64,000 nucleotides of DNA from positions 1,674,001 to 1,738,000 of the forward strand of contig NZ_CP091092.1 in NCBI RefSeq assembly GCF_029633915.1, in the 5' to 3' direction. Position 1 is the first letter of the stretch, and every line of letters starts with the position of its first letter. Source of the stretch: Methanomicrobium antiquum. Its GTDB lineage: Archaea > Halobacteriota > Methanomicrobia > Methanomicrobiales > Methanomicrobiaceae. This document shows, in pieces, positions 1 to 8,599 of this stretch. The notes beneath the pieces were generated by a model. The model saw only the letters and a program-made list of their open reading frames with translations. It was not told the DNA's origin and searched no databases. Position numbers and translations under genes: made by a program.

Positions 1-1
1 A

Positions 2-85
2 AACACAGGCCTTGAGATTGCGCTTGAGACAAAAGTTGATAACACAGGAATCAGGTTTATTGAAAATCCCGGAGAATTTAATTAA
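2..85 (+). CDS. 3' end of an unidentified protein (partial)
   Basis: An open frame enters from the left edge and ends at TAA (83-85). It encodes 27 residues ending IENPGEFN. Codon use fits the neighbouring genes, and the frame runs toward glmS, which is on the opposite strand, so the two genes converge. Too little remains to name a family. It could be a chance open frame, but the clean stop followed by an inverted repeat suggests the true end of a gene. Confidence 0.4.
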   Translation, partial: NTGLEIALETKVDNTGIRFIENPGEFN

Positions 86-110
86 TTATAATTGAATTGC
101 TGGTGATTTA

Positions 111-164
111 AAACTGGTTTTCAGTCGATTTCAAATTGAAATTTTTGAAATCATCCACCAGTTT
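111..164. terminator. Inverted repeat between convergent genes, possible terminator
   Basis: AAACTGGT (111-118) pairs with ACCAGTTT (157-164), and a smaller palindrome, TTTCAAATTGAAA, lies between them. T-rich stretches follow on the plus strand (161-205). The element sits between the left-edge partial gene and the 3' end of glmS, so it may end transcription from both sides. Archaeal termination depends mostly on T-runs, so the hairpin itself may not matter. Confidence 0.35.
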
Positions 165-258
165 TTCTTGAATTTTTATTATTCAGGATTCCCTTTTTGT
201 TTTATATTCTTTGATTTTAACAGCCATATTTTTATTTCCTGAACTTTTTACAGCCGAC

Positions 259-1998
259 TTAAATTACAGTAACGCTTTTTGCAAGATTTCTCGGTTTGTC
301 AACATCACGTCCAAGCAAAACGGCGGTTTTGTAGGCAAGTACCTGAAGAATGACAGATGCTGTTATTATCTCAGATATTTTTGAAGAGTCAGGGAGAGGA
401 ATATACAAATCACAAATTTCCATCAGATCGATATCATCTCCGGTACCTATAGCAATTACCGGTGCACCCCTGGCTTTAATCTCTTTTATGTTTGACATCA
501 TAACAGGATATGATTCATCCTTTGTGCATAACGCAATTACAGGAGTATTTTCACAGAGAAGAGAAAAAGGCCCGTGCTTTAACTCTCCGGCAGCGTAGCC
601 TTCGGCATGGATGTAAGTAATCTCCTTCATCTTAAGAGCCCCTTCAAGAGATACCGGATAAAATACACCACGGCCTACAAAAAACATGCTCTCTGAATTT
701 TTGCAGAGTTCAGCCGCAGGCTCTGCATCAAACATCAATGCTTCTTCTAATACTGCATGTATCCCGGACAATTCCTCTTCTATATCATATTCGGAAAGAC
801 AGGATACAATTTTTAATAAAACCGCAACCTGGGCAGTGAATGATTTTGTCGCCGCGACACTGATTTCAGGTCCGGCAAGTGTGTACAAAACATGATCTGC
901 GGCTCTTGTTACAGAACTTCCAAGAACATTTGTAATAGCAAATGTTGTGCAGTTTTCAGACTTTGATGACTTTAGGGCAGAAAGGGTATCAGCTGTCTCT
1001 CCGGACTGTGTGACTGCAATCATGACAGAATCCCTGCAGGGTGTGAAATTTGAAAATTCTGAGGCAATTTCGACACGAACAGGTATTTTACAGTATTTTT
1101 CCATCAGGTATCTGAATATTATTCCGGCATGATAAGATGTTCCACAGGCAACAACGGTAATTAAAACTGCTTTTTTAAGGGCTGATATGACATCCTCATC
1201 AATTTTTTTTGCAAAACTGTTATAGAAAACATCCGGCTGTTCAAAAATTTCTTTCTGCATGAAGTGCTCAAAACCGCCCTTTTTGGCAGAATCAAAATCC
1301 CACTCCACAATTTCAGGCATTCTTACAACCTTCTCACCGCTGTTGTAAATACATATATCAGAATCTGAAATATCTGCAAAATCGCCGTCTTCTAAAAATA
1401 TCATCTTCTGTGTATATTCGATAACAGGAGTCATATCAGACGATGCAAACATCTCCCCGTCACCCATTCCAATTACAAGAGGACTTGATTTTTTGGCCGC
1501 AACAATTCTCCTTTCATCCCCGCAGACTGCAAGAAAAGCATATGAGCCTTTCAGTACATCTGCGGTTTTAAATACGGCATCCAGCAAATTTCCAGCATAA
1601 TACTTCTCAATCAGGTGAGGAATAACCTCAGTATCAGTGTCTGATTTAAACGTATGACCTTCGGACTCAAGCATCCGCTTAAGCTCTGTATAATTTTCAA
1701 TTATACCGTTATGTACAACTGCAATATTTTCCTCGCAGTCAGTATGCGGATGGGCATTGATGTCATTAGGCACACCATGTGTTGCCCATCTGGTATGACC
1801 TATTCCAACCGGGCCTGAAAGAGAGATGGCTGATTTACCAAGGTCTGAAATCCTTCCCTGCTTTTTTACAACTTCGATTCCATTATCTGCTATTGCAACA
1901 CCAAATGAATCATATCCACGATATTCAAGCCGTTTTAATCCTTCAACAACAACAGGCGCCGCATTACGCCTTCCGATATACCCGACAATTCCACACAT
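259..1998 (-). CDS. glmS: Glutamine--fructose-6-phosphate aminotransferase (isomerizing)
   Basis: GlmS makes glucosamine-6-phosphate from fructose-6-phosphate and glutamine, the first step to UDP-GlcNAc. The product is 579 residues. It begins MCGIVGYIG, so Cys2 becomes the N-terminal nucleophile of the class II glutamine amidotransferase domain (about residues 1-210). The HTRWATHG and HNGIIENY motifs of that domain are present. Two SIS sugar-isomerase domains follow (about 260-400 and 425-560), with SQSGETADT and the C-terminal end KPRNLAKSVTVI typical of the family. Start: ATG with a GAGG ribosome site seven bases upstream. It is the last gene of a minus-strand run glmM-glmU-nucleotidyltransferase-glmS with gaps of 6 to 14 bp, consistent with one operon for amino-sugar nucleotides. 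Confidence 0.97.
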   Translation of the reverse strand: MCGIVGYIGRRNAAPVVVEGLKRLEYRGYDSFGVAIADNGIEVVKKQGRISDLGKSAISLSGPVGIGHTRWATHGVPNDINAHPHTDCEENIAVVHNGIIENYTELKRMLESEGHTFKSDTDTEVIPHLIEKYYAGNLLDAVFKTADVLKGSYAFLAVCGDERRIVAAKKSSPLVIGMGDGEMFASSDMTPVIEYTQKMIFLEDGDFADISDSDICIYNSGEKVVRMPEIVEWDFDSAKKGGFEHFMQKEIFEQPDVFYNSFAKKIDEDVISALKKAVLITVVACGTSYHAGIIFRYLMEKYCKIPVRVEIASEFSNFTPCRDSVMIAVTQSGETADTLSALKSSKSENCTTFAITNVLGSSVTRAADHVLYTLAGPEISVAATKSFTAQVAVLLKIVSCLSEYDIEEELSGIHAVLEEALMFDAEPAAELCKNSESMFFVGRGVFYPVSLEGALKMKEITYIHAEGYAAGELKHGPFSLLCENTPVIALCTKDESYPVMMSNIKEIKARGAPVIAIGTGDDIDLMEICDLYIPLPDSSKISEIITASVILQVLAYKTAVLLGRDVDKPRNLAKSVTVI

Positions 1999-2011
1999 GA
2001 GAAGCCTCTTC

Positions 2012-3163
2012 TTACATCACTATCGAACTGTCGGGCAGTTTTCCCTCGATTACCCCGCCTTTCTCAATTCTGGAGAGATTTCCGACAATACATTGCTTAA
2101 AAACCGTAAACGGAGCGGAATTTACACTCTCACCTATAATCGCACCAAAATGCCCCCTGACAATTTCATCTCCTAAATTCTGAAGATATGTGCCTGAAAC
2201 AGAAGATGTATGATCCAAAAGAACAGAACCCTCACCAACGACAGAATCTATAATTCTTGAATGAGAGCCAATTGCAGAATCATCCATCAATATTGAATTT
2301 TCAACAATTGTGAAAGGCTCAATCCTGACTCTTGAACCAATGGAAGTCCCGGGCATTATACATGTATGAGGGCCGATATAAGTGTCTTCACCAATTACTG
2401 CAGGACCTTTTATGACAGCATAGGGACTTATAACAGTTCCTTTCCCGACAGAGACAACACCTGACATTACAGAACTTTTGCTCATCTCTCCAGCAAGAGA
2501 GGACCTGACTGTCTTTAAAGCAACTTTGTTAAGCATCAAAAGATCCCAGGGATAAATAGAATCATGCCATCCGATTGCATTTATCGCCTTAATAGCAGTT
2601 CCTTTTTTTATTATCATATCTATAACATCAGGAATCTGGCAAAATGACAGATAATCAAAAATCTCAGGAGTGAGGGAAAATATTCCGGTGCTGACAGTCA
2701 TATCTCCGGACACTGCCGGTTTTTCAACAATTCCTTTGACATAACCATCCTCAACCTCAACAACGCCATAATTAGACGGATAAGGATGTTTTACAACAAG
2801 CATCGAATTTTTTTCCTTTTTTATCCTTGCAATAGATTCCGCATCGATATAGTTGTCTCCCGGAAGAAGCAGGAAATCCTCTTTTATAAGACTTTTTGCA
2901 CATAAAAGGGCATCTGCCGCTCCAAGCTGTTTGTTTTGATAAGCAACTTTGACCTCTGCATCAAGTTCATTTAAATATCTTATCAGCTGTTCACGCCTGT
3001 ATCCGGCAACAACAATAATATCTCTGATTCCGTTTTTTATGAGAGCATCTATTACATAACCAATGATAGGGCGGTTGGCAACCGGAATCATAACCTTGGG
3101 CTGACCACGTGTCAGAGGCCTTAACCTGGAACCTTCACCACCTGCAAGAATTACTGCCTGCAT
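2012..3163 (-). CDS. Sugar-1-phosphate nucleotidyltransferase with left-handed beta-helix tail
   Basis: The 383-residue protein has an N-terminal nucleotidyltransferase domain (about 1-225) with the signature LAGGEGSRLRPLTRGQPK and metal-site motif LLPGDNYID. Hexapeptide repeats follow, forming a left-handed beta-helix (about 240-370). It resembles archaeal GlmU-like and glucose-1-phosphate thymidylyltransferase-like enzymes and is a clear paralogue of the next gene upstream. The helix tail lacks the NLRHD and NRRKFGA blocks seen in that paralogue, so acetyltransferase activity is doubtful. Inference: it is a uridylyl- or thymidylyltransferase acting on a sugar-1-phosphate in the same pathway. 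Start: ATG after GGAAGGT. Confidence 0.85.
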   Translation of the reverse strand: MQAVILAGGEGSRLRPLTRGQPKVMIPVANRPIIGYVIDALIKNGIRDIIVVAGYRREQLIRYLNELDAEVKVAYQNKQLGAADALLCAKSLIKEDFLLLPGDNYIDAESIARIKKEKNSMLVVKHPYPSNYGVVEVEDGYVKGIVEKPAVSGDMTVSTGIFSLTPEIFDYLSFCQIPDVIDMIIKKGTAIKAINAIGWHDSIYPWDLLMLNKVALKTVRSSLAGEMSKSSVMSGVVSVGKGTVISPYAVIKGPAVIGEDTYIGPHTCIMPGTSIGSRVRIEPFTIVENSILMDDSAIGSHSRIIDSVVGEGSVLLDHTSSVSGTYLQNLGDEIVRGHFGAIIGESVNSAPFTVFKQCIVGNLSRIEKGGVIEGKLPDSSIVM

Positions 3164-3169
3164 TTTATC

Positions 3170-4372
3170 TTACCTTCCGATTTTAACATCATCTTCAATT
3201 TTCCCTTCAATAAAAGAACCAGGCGCCGCAAAAACCCGGCTTCCAATTACAGTGCCTGTATTTACTGAACAGTTTATGCCTAGCTGAACATTGTCTCCAA
3301 CAACTGCACCAAATTTTCGTCTGTTTGTATCCTGACCATGGACTTTTACATTTTTTCTGTCATGTCGCAGATTAGCAATCTTTGTTCCCGCACCGAAATT
3401 GCATCCTGAGCCAATTACACTGTCACCAACATAATTGAAATGAGGTATTTTTGTATCAGGGAATATTATGGAATTTTTTAGCTCTGTTGAATGTCCGATA
3501 TGGCAGTTATCACCAATTGCACTACACCCCCTTATGTATGCATGAGGACCTATTATGCAGTTTTTACCTATGATACACGGCCCTTCAATGTATGTACCGG
3601 ATTTGATGACACTTCCCTCTCCAAGAATCAGATTCCCGTTAATAAAAACACTTTCCTCAATTGTTCCGAAAATTTCATCATCAAAAACCTTCATCATAGA
3701 TTCGTTTGCATCCAAAAGATTCCAGGGATCTCCAATGTCAAGCCATGATGACAGAAGAGAAGAATGAAGCTTCCTGTCTTTTATGTAATCTGAAAGTGCA
3801 TCAGTAAGCTCATATTCTCCACGATCTGATAGGGAAAGTGTTTTTAAAATATTGAATATTTCACAGTCAAAAAGATATATACCGGCATTTATTATATTTC
3901 CATGAGGTGTTTTGGATTTTTCAACAAGCTCTTTTACAACTTTTCCTTCAGATACAACCACTCCAAAATCCTCCGGATGGGTGCTTTCAAAAGTTCCAAC
4001 ACAGGGCGCATTTTCTGTCAGGAAATTTCTGATATCTGAAGGCTTTATAATCATATCTCCGTTTAAAAGAAGAAATCTTTCACTTACAAGACCTTCTGCC
4101 GCCAAAAGTGCATCTGCAGTTCCCATCTGACGTCTTTGTGTCGCATATTTTATTTTTACTCCAAAATCCGTGCCATCTTTGAAATAATTTCTAATAGCCT
4201 GTTCATGATAACCAACAACAAATACAAAGCTTGTTATTCCTGATTCAATGACTGCTAAAAGGAGGTGTTCAAGCATCGGTTTGTTTGCAACCGGAATCAT
4301 GACTTTTGGCCGCTTGGAAGTAAGAGGGTTCATCCTCTTTCCCTCTCCGGCGGCAAGAATTACACATTCCAT
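3170..4372 (-). CDS. glmU: Bifunctional GlcNAc-1-P uridylyltransferase / GlcN-1-P acetyltransferase (archaeal GlmU type)
   Basis: The last two steps to UDP-GlcNAc are acetylation of glucosamine-1-phosphate and transfer of UMP. The 400-residue protein starts with a nucleotidyltransferase domain (LAAGEGKRMNPLTSKRPK; LLNGDMII), followed by a hexapeptide-repeat acetyltransferase domain. The acetyltransferase part carries ANLRHD and NRRKFGAVVGD, typical of characterized archaeal bifunctional enzymes of the MJ1101 type. ATG start, with AGGAG nine bases upstream. It lies 13 bp after glmM and 6 bp before the second nucleotidyltransferase, so the three are probably co-transcribed. The gene symbol follows function; archaeal and bacterial GlmU differ in detail. 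Confidence 0.9.
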   Translation of the reverse strand: MECVILAAGEGKRMNPLTSKRPKVMIPVANKPMLEHLLLAVIESGITSFVFVVGYHEQAIRNYFKDGTDFGVKIKYATQRRQMGTADALLAAEGLVSERFLLLNGDMIIKPSDIRNFLTENAPCVGTFESTHPEDFGVVVSEGKVVKELVEKSKTPHGNIINAGIYLFDCEIFNILKTLSLSDRGEYELTDALSDYIKDRKLHSSLLSSWLDIGDPWNLLDANESMMKVFDDEIFGTIEESVFINGNLILGEGSVIKSGTYIEGPCIIGKNCIIGPHAYIRGCSAIGDNCHIGHSTELKNSIIFPDTKIPHFNYVGDSVIGSGCNFGAGTKIANLRHDRKNVKVHGQDTNRRKFGAVVGDNVQLGINCSVNTGTVIGSRVFAAPGSFIEGKIEDDVKIGR

Positions 4373-4385
4373 CTGATAAAACTCC

Positions 4386-5651
4386 TTAATTTAACTGCTT
4401 ATATTTTTTCCCTGCGGATTTGAGAAGGCTGTACCCCCGGCTTCTCATAGATTTAGCAAGATCTTTTGTTTTTCCTTCTGCTGTGATTCTGACCTTTGGT
4501 TCTGTACCGCTTGCACGAATAAGGCACCAGCCATCTTCATCTGCAATTCTAATCCCATCTGTTGGATTTTCAGCACCTAAAATCTTCATAATCCCAACTG
4601 AGTCAGGACACATATATGAGGATCTCAGAATCGGATAATCAGGCATCTCATCAATTAATGTTGATATTTTGTTTTCAGATGCAATACTGCAGAATAATGC
4701 GGCGGCATAAATTCCATCAGGGCAAAGGGTGTGCTTCGGAAAAATCCAGCTTCCTGAAGGTTCTCCTCCAAAATCACCCCACTCGATCAGTTTTTCAGAT
4801 ACAAAGGAATCTCCAACAGGCGTTCTTTTAACCTCCGCTATCTCTTCAATAGCCATTGATGCATCAACAGTAGTTACAACTTTTTTTGCACCGATGTGCA
4901 AAGCAAAAAGCATCAGCAGGTGATCCCCTCCTATAAACCTGCCCTTTTCGTCAAATGCCATAAACCTGTCAGCATCGCCGTCATGAATTAATGCACCATC
5001 AGAACCGCTTTTAATAATCATATTATGAATGTAGGACAGATTTTTCTCAAGCGGCTCGGAAGGTCTTGGGAATCGACCGGATACATTGCAGTTTATACAG
5101 TTAATTCTGACACCTGCAGTCGTTAGAAGAGAGGGTGTTATCATGCAACCTGCCCCGCATCCACAATCCAGAACCATATTTATTTTGCCGTCTATTGATA
5201 TCTCTTTTAAAACAGCCTCTTTATGAGGTGTTATTATATCCATCTCTTTGATTGTGCCCTGTCTTTCAAAAACAGCCTTTGGTTTTTTTTCAATTTTATC
5301 TTCTGTTTCACTCTGCTGTTTTTTTGTAAACGAAGAACCATTAGGATTTATAAGTTTCAGTCCATTGTAAGATTCAGGATTATGTGATGCGGTAATACAG
5401 CATCCAGCATCCATTTTTCCGGTCGCATGTGCAATAGTAGGTGTGGGTGCAACTCCACCATCATATACATCAGCGCCGCAAAACATAGCCCCTGCCATAA
5501 AAGCATCCTGAAGTGCAGGGCCCGTTGACCTTGAATCTCTCCCGGCAACAATCCTGTCTCCGGGATTTGCAATAGCATAACCTGTCTTTAGAGAGAGAAA
5601 AAGAAGTTCCTGATCAAATTTCCGTCTGATTCCGGATGAACCAAAAAGCAT
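4386..5651 (-). CDS. glmM: Phosphoglucosamine / phosphohexose mutase
   Basis: This is an alpha-D-phosphohexomutase family enzyme of 421 residues that should interconvert glucosamine-6-phosphate and glucosamine-1-phosphate. Visible motifs are the phosphoserine loop TASHNPESYNG (active Ser in SHN), the metal loop DGDADRF, the sugar-binding GGEPSGSWIF and the phosphate-binding RASGTEPKVRI. It heads the glm operon. Neighbouring GlmS and GlmU make a mutase for amino sugars more likely than a phosphomannomutase, but family members can be promiscuous. No Shine-Dalgarno precedes the ATG, and a TATA box lies about 26 bp upstream, so the message is probably leaderless. Confidence 0.9.
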   Translation of the reverse strand: MLFGSSGIRRKFDQELLFLSLKTGYAIANPGDRIVAGRDSRSTGPALQDAFMAGAMFCGADVYDGGVAPTPTIAHATGKMDAGCCITASHNPESYNGLKLINPNGSSFTKKQQSETEDKIEKKPKAVFERQGTIKEMDIITPHKEAVLKEISIDGKINMVLDCGCGAGCMITPSLLTTAGVRINCINCNVSGRFPRPSEPLEKNLSYIHNMIIKSGSDGALIHDGDADRFMAFDEKGRFIGGDHLLMLFALHIGAKKVVTTVDASMAIEEIAEVKRTPVGDSFVSEKLIEWGDFGGEPSGSWIFPKHTLCPDGIYAAALFCSIASENKISTLIDEMPDYPILRSSYMCPDSVGIMKILGAENPTDGIRIADEDGWCLIRASGTEPKVRITAEGKTKDLAKSMRSRGYSLLKSAGKKYKQLN

Positions 5652-5676
5652 ATTATTTGTTTTTTACTTCTTTGAA

Positions 5677-5684
5677 GATATAAA
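5677..5684 (-). promoter_or_regulatory. TATA box of the glm operon
   Basis: TTTATATC on the minus strand lies 26 bp from the glmM ATG. Archaeal transcription normally begins about 25 bp after the TATA box, which would put the start at or next to the ATG. That agrees with the lack of a ribosome-binding site. Confidence 0.6.
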
Positions 5685-5824
5685 TTGGCAATATTAACTA
5701 TTTGGAAAAAGAAGACTTTTCTTAAGATCAGGATCATTTACAAATCACATTTATAATAGAAAATAATAGAAAGAGAATATATACACATTTATTATGGGTC
5801 ATTTAAAAAAATTATGAGAAATAT

Positions 5825-5992
5825 GGCTCTTCGCTGTTTTGAATGGGTGAAATTTAATCAGTTGGATCAGCAATTCAGCCAGAAATCTCAGGAATTGATC
5901 AGTTAGATTAAGGAATGTGTTATAATCCTGCTGAAAACCCGGATGATTCAGTAGAAGTTGTAATAACTACCCACACGATCTGACGAAGAGCC
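5825..5992. mobile_element. 168-bp MITE with ISL3-like ends and an 8-bp target duplication
   Basis: The left end GGCTCTTCG (5825-5833) is matched by CGAAGAGCC (5984-5992). The TGGGT block lies at the same offset (19 bases in) from both ends, giving an imperfect terminal repeat of about 24 bp. The element is bracketed by a direct repeat AGAAATAT (5817-5824 and 5993-6000). ISL3-family elements are known for ends beginning GGCTCTT and 8-bp target duplications, so I infer a non-autonomous derivative of that family. No transposase frame fits in 168 bp. The rest of the 5652-6088 gap is AT-rich with no gene seen. Confidence 0.75.
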
Positions 5993-6088
5993 AGAAATAT
6001 ATACATCCAGAAAAAAAATGAATTTTATTTTTATCTCCATGTAGAATTATATATTTGCAGAATTATTTTTGCTTTTTTAGGATTTTTT

Positions 6089-6709
6089 TCATTTTTTCCT
6101 GGCATAAGGGCAGAAATACTCATGATTTTCAATCGTACAAATTCCGGATGTTTCAGGGCCTGTGAATATCACACGCTTTTTAGTTAGAAATTCTTCGGTT
6201 ATATTTAGTTTTTCATCATCAAATAAACCCTCGCCGGATACCAGAATAATATCAGCGTCTTCTGGGCAAGCTGCTATATTTTCAGATACTATATTAGATA
6301 TTTCAGGAGTAAAGCCGTTTAAGAAAACTTTTTTATCACCGATTATTTCTTTTAGCTCTTTTAAACAGGCATCATGTGAATCTTTCCCGCAGGCTCGTGC
6401 AGTCCTCGAAAAGCACATGAAATAACTAAGAACATTTAAAATTGCACATGCTGCTGTCCTCTGAACAGGAGAATCTAAAGGCTGTCCGTACATAAAAGAA
6501 ACCTTTGTCTTCAACTCCAGAGGGTATGAAGTTGCAATCTCAACATGTTTTCCTCCATATGAAGCTTTTATACACTCACCATTTAGATACTGACATTTTT
6601 CCGGTTTTTGTACTTTTGAAAAAGTAACTACTCCGTCATCACAGCCGCTTCCGTAAATTTTTGTTTCAAGCTCTTTTACAGCTTTTGAGATAATATTCAT
6701 TAAAACCAA
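6089..6709 (-). CDS. Conserved hypothetical protein, DUF364/DUF4213-like
   Basis: The protein has 206 residues, no signal peptide and no membrane segment. The middle part has RTAACAILNVLSYFM. The C-terminal half reads like a Rossmann-type fold: FLNGFTPEIS, then DADIILVSGEGLFDDE, then KRVIFTGPETSG. This order resembles DUF364 proteins, which are linked to heavy-metal chelation by annotation only. Nine cysteines are scattered through the chain, including two near the C-terminus (GICTIENHEYFCPYA), so a metal or cluster ligand is possible. The family link is an impression from motif layout. The gene stands alone, 118 bp from the cyclase-family gene that lies upstream of it on the same strand. Confidence 0.6.
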   Translation of the reverse strand: MVLMNIISKAVKELETKIYGSGCDDGVVTFSKVQKPEKCQYLNGECIKASYGGKHVEIATSYPLELKTKVSFMYGQPLDSPVQRTAACAILNVLSYFMCFSRTARACGKDSHDACLKELKEIIGDKKVFLNGFTPEISNIVSENIAACPEDADIILVSGEGLFDDEKLNITEEFLTKKRVIFTGPETSGICTIENHEYFCPYARKK

Positions 6710-6826
6710 TTCCTCATTTTGCTATGAAAATTTTTCATAATTTTCTAAACATTTTTGTTCAATTTCAATTTTTCGTGCAGTTCACATTTATAATTCATCT
6801 GTCACTTTTTTGTTTATTTTTTATTT

Positions 6827-7459
6827 TTATCTTTTTATTCCGGGATTAATTAACAAATTGTCATCAGAAAGTATAACTCTTGCAGGTGAACCGTCAAGAC
6901 CTTTAAACCTAAGTGGAAGGGCACACATCCGATATATTCCCTCATTTACAACAGAGAGATCAAGAAGTTCAATTATAACGATGTTACTCATAAGGAGGAT
7001 TTTATGGACGCTTCCATCACCTTTGTACATCTCAATAGAGGGAGAGTCAATACCAATTAAAAAAACACCCTGTTCTTTTAAATAAGCCGCGGCTTCATAG
7101 GTTATATGCGGAAAATCCTCCTCAAATACATGTTTTCCGGAGAATGCGGTTTTTAAAAGAACTCTTTTTGCCCCAAGAACTTTTCCCTTAAGATCATATC
7201 TTCCAATTGAGCCTTCAACAGTTGTCAAATCAATAACTCTTGCCTCGCCGGTTAATACACTGACTGGGATCCTGTCAACCGTCATCGCAGACTTTAGGTA
7301 ATGCGATGGTGCATCAATATGTGTCCCGCTGTGACTTGAAAAACAGACTTTTGAAACCCGGCATCCACAATCATCAATCGGGTTAATTTTTATTTCAGGA
7401 TCCCCCGGATAGATAATAGTGCTTTCAGACAACTCGCGGGTAATATCATAACTGGGCAT
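6827..7459 (-). CDS. Cyclase-family metal-dependent hydrolase (kynurenine formamidase-like)
   Basis: The 210-residue protein carries the family metal motif HSGTHIDAPSHY near residues 42-53, matching HxGTHxDxPxH of cyclase-family hydrolases. It also has IGIDSPSIE and a conserved C-terminal segment. Family members hydrolyse amides or lactones, or act in unknown reactions; the substrate cannot be told here. It begins 24 bp after sufB on the same strand, so it may be co-transcribed with the Suf genes, but I know of no functional link to Fe-S assembly. Confidence 0.85.
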   Translation of the reverse strand: MPSYDITRELSESTIIYPGDPEIKINPIDDCGCRVSKVCFSSHSGTHIDAPSHYLKSAMTVDRIPVSVLTGEARVIDLTTVEGSIGRYDLKGKVLGAKRVLLKTAFSGKHVFEEDFPHITYEAAAYLKEQGVFLIGIDSPSIEMYKGDGSVHKILLMSNIVIIELLDLSVVNEGIYRMCALPLRFKGLDGSPARVILSDDNLLINPGIKR

Positions 7460-7483
7460 CTAATAAAAAGAAGAGTGTATTGT

Positions 7484-8599
7484 TTAAAAACCTGACTCAG
7501 CAGCATCAATTGCCATGTTAATCTTCTTCTGAAGAGAATCAGGAAGACCTTTTATTTTTACGTCAAGGAAACCACGGATAATTGTTGCTGTTGCCTCCTC
7601 TTCATCAAGTCCGCGTGCCATTAAGTACTCTATCTCATCGCGGGCAATTTTCCCAACCGCGGCTTCATGTGAAAGTTCGGTGTTTGTAAGCCGGCCTTCA
7701 ATCTCAGGGATAGCATGAATTGTTCCATCCTTTAAAATGAGTCCTTTGCATTCAATATGCCCTTTTGTTCCTGGTGCGGCACCAATTACATGTGCACGGG
7801 ATACTGACTTTCCGCCGGTTGTGATAAGACGTGATATGAGCTCGGCACTTGTTCCTTCTGCATTCAATATTGCACGCTGGCCAAGATCCAGTTCAGAACC
7901 TTTTGGCGCAACAACGATTGAATTAAATCTTGCAACAGCATTTTTTCCAACAAGATCAGCAACAGGATACATCTGAACATATCCGACAGGATTCATGCTG
8001 ACATAATTTGAAAGGAATGTTCCGTTCTCCTCAACAACTGTTGCACTTCTTGGAATTACCCTGATGTTTTCTCCCCAGGTATGAATCATAGTGTTTGTTA
8101 CAAGAGCGTCTTTTCCAACATAAATCTCAGTTATTCCATAATGTGTTCCTTTCTTTTTGCCTGAACTGCTTGTACATCCGGTTATAAGATGAAGTTCTGC
8201 TCCTTCTTCTGCAACAATTATGTTATGAACTGTCTGGATTTCGACACTCTTCATAAAAAGGCAGGACTGGAGTGGGAATACGTTTTTGCTTCCCTTTCTT
8301 GCGATTACACAAAAACCGCGTGGACCATCCATATCCTCTTTTTCAGAAACTATTTTTGTTGCCTCATCTTTATCCCGTTTTACAAGATTCCAGTATTTGT
8401 CCTTTAACCAGTCATATTTATTCAGGGCAATATCGAGCGGAAGCATCTCAATTCCTTCAATACTGGAAGAGGAATGATTTATGTGCTGATCTGTTTGGAT
8501 GAAACTTCCGGACCTGTTTTCTCCTTCTAATTCAATACCTGTCATCTCAAGGCGATCTTTATCTTCAGGAGATAATGATGTAATTAATTCTTCTGACAC
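7484..8599 (-). CDS. sufB: SufB/SufD-family Fe-S cluster assembly protein
   Basis: It forms the scaffold complex with the SufC ATPase for building iron-sulfur clusters in the cytoplasm. From the GTG at 8599 the product is about 371 residues. The longer frame back to 8665 would overlap SufC by 82 bp. I chose GTG because AGGAG lies eight bases upstream and the product then begins VSEELITSLSPEDK, with a 16-bp overlap with sufC. The beta-helix core is recognisable (GCTSSSGKKKGTHYG; TTGGKSVSRAHVIG), as is the conserved end LSHEAAVGKIARDEIEYLMARG. As in many archaea there is one SufB/D-type subunit, so the B-or-D name is a convention. Confidence 0.93.
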   Translation of the reverse strand: MSEELITSLSPEDKDRLEMTGIELEGENRSGSFIQTDQHINHSSSSIEGIEMLPLDIALNKYDWLKDKYWNLVKRDKDEATKIVSEKEDMDGPRGFCVIARKGSKNVFPLQSCLFMKSVEIQTVHNIIVAEEGAELHLITGCTSSSGKKKGTHYGITEIYVGKDALVTNTMIHTWGENIRVIPRSATVVEENGTFLSNYVSMNPVGYVQMYPVADLVGKNAVARFNSIVVAPKGSELDLGQRAILNAEGTSAELISRLITTGGKSVSRAHVIGAAPGTKGHIECKGLILKDGTIHAIPEIEGRLTNTELSHEAAVGKIARDEIEYLMARGLDEEEATATIIRGFLDVKIKGLPDSLQKKINMAIDAAESGF

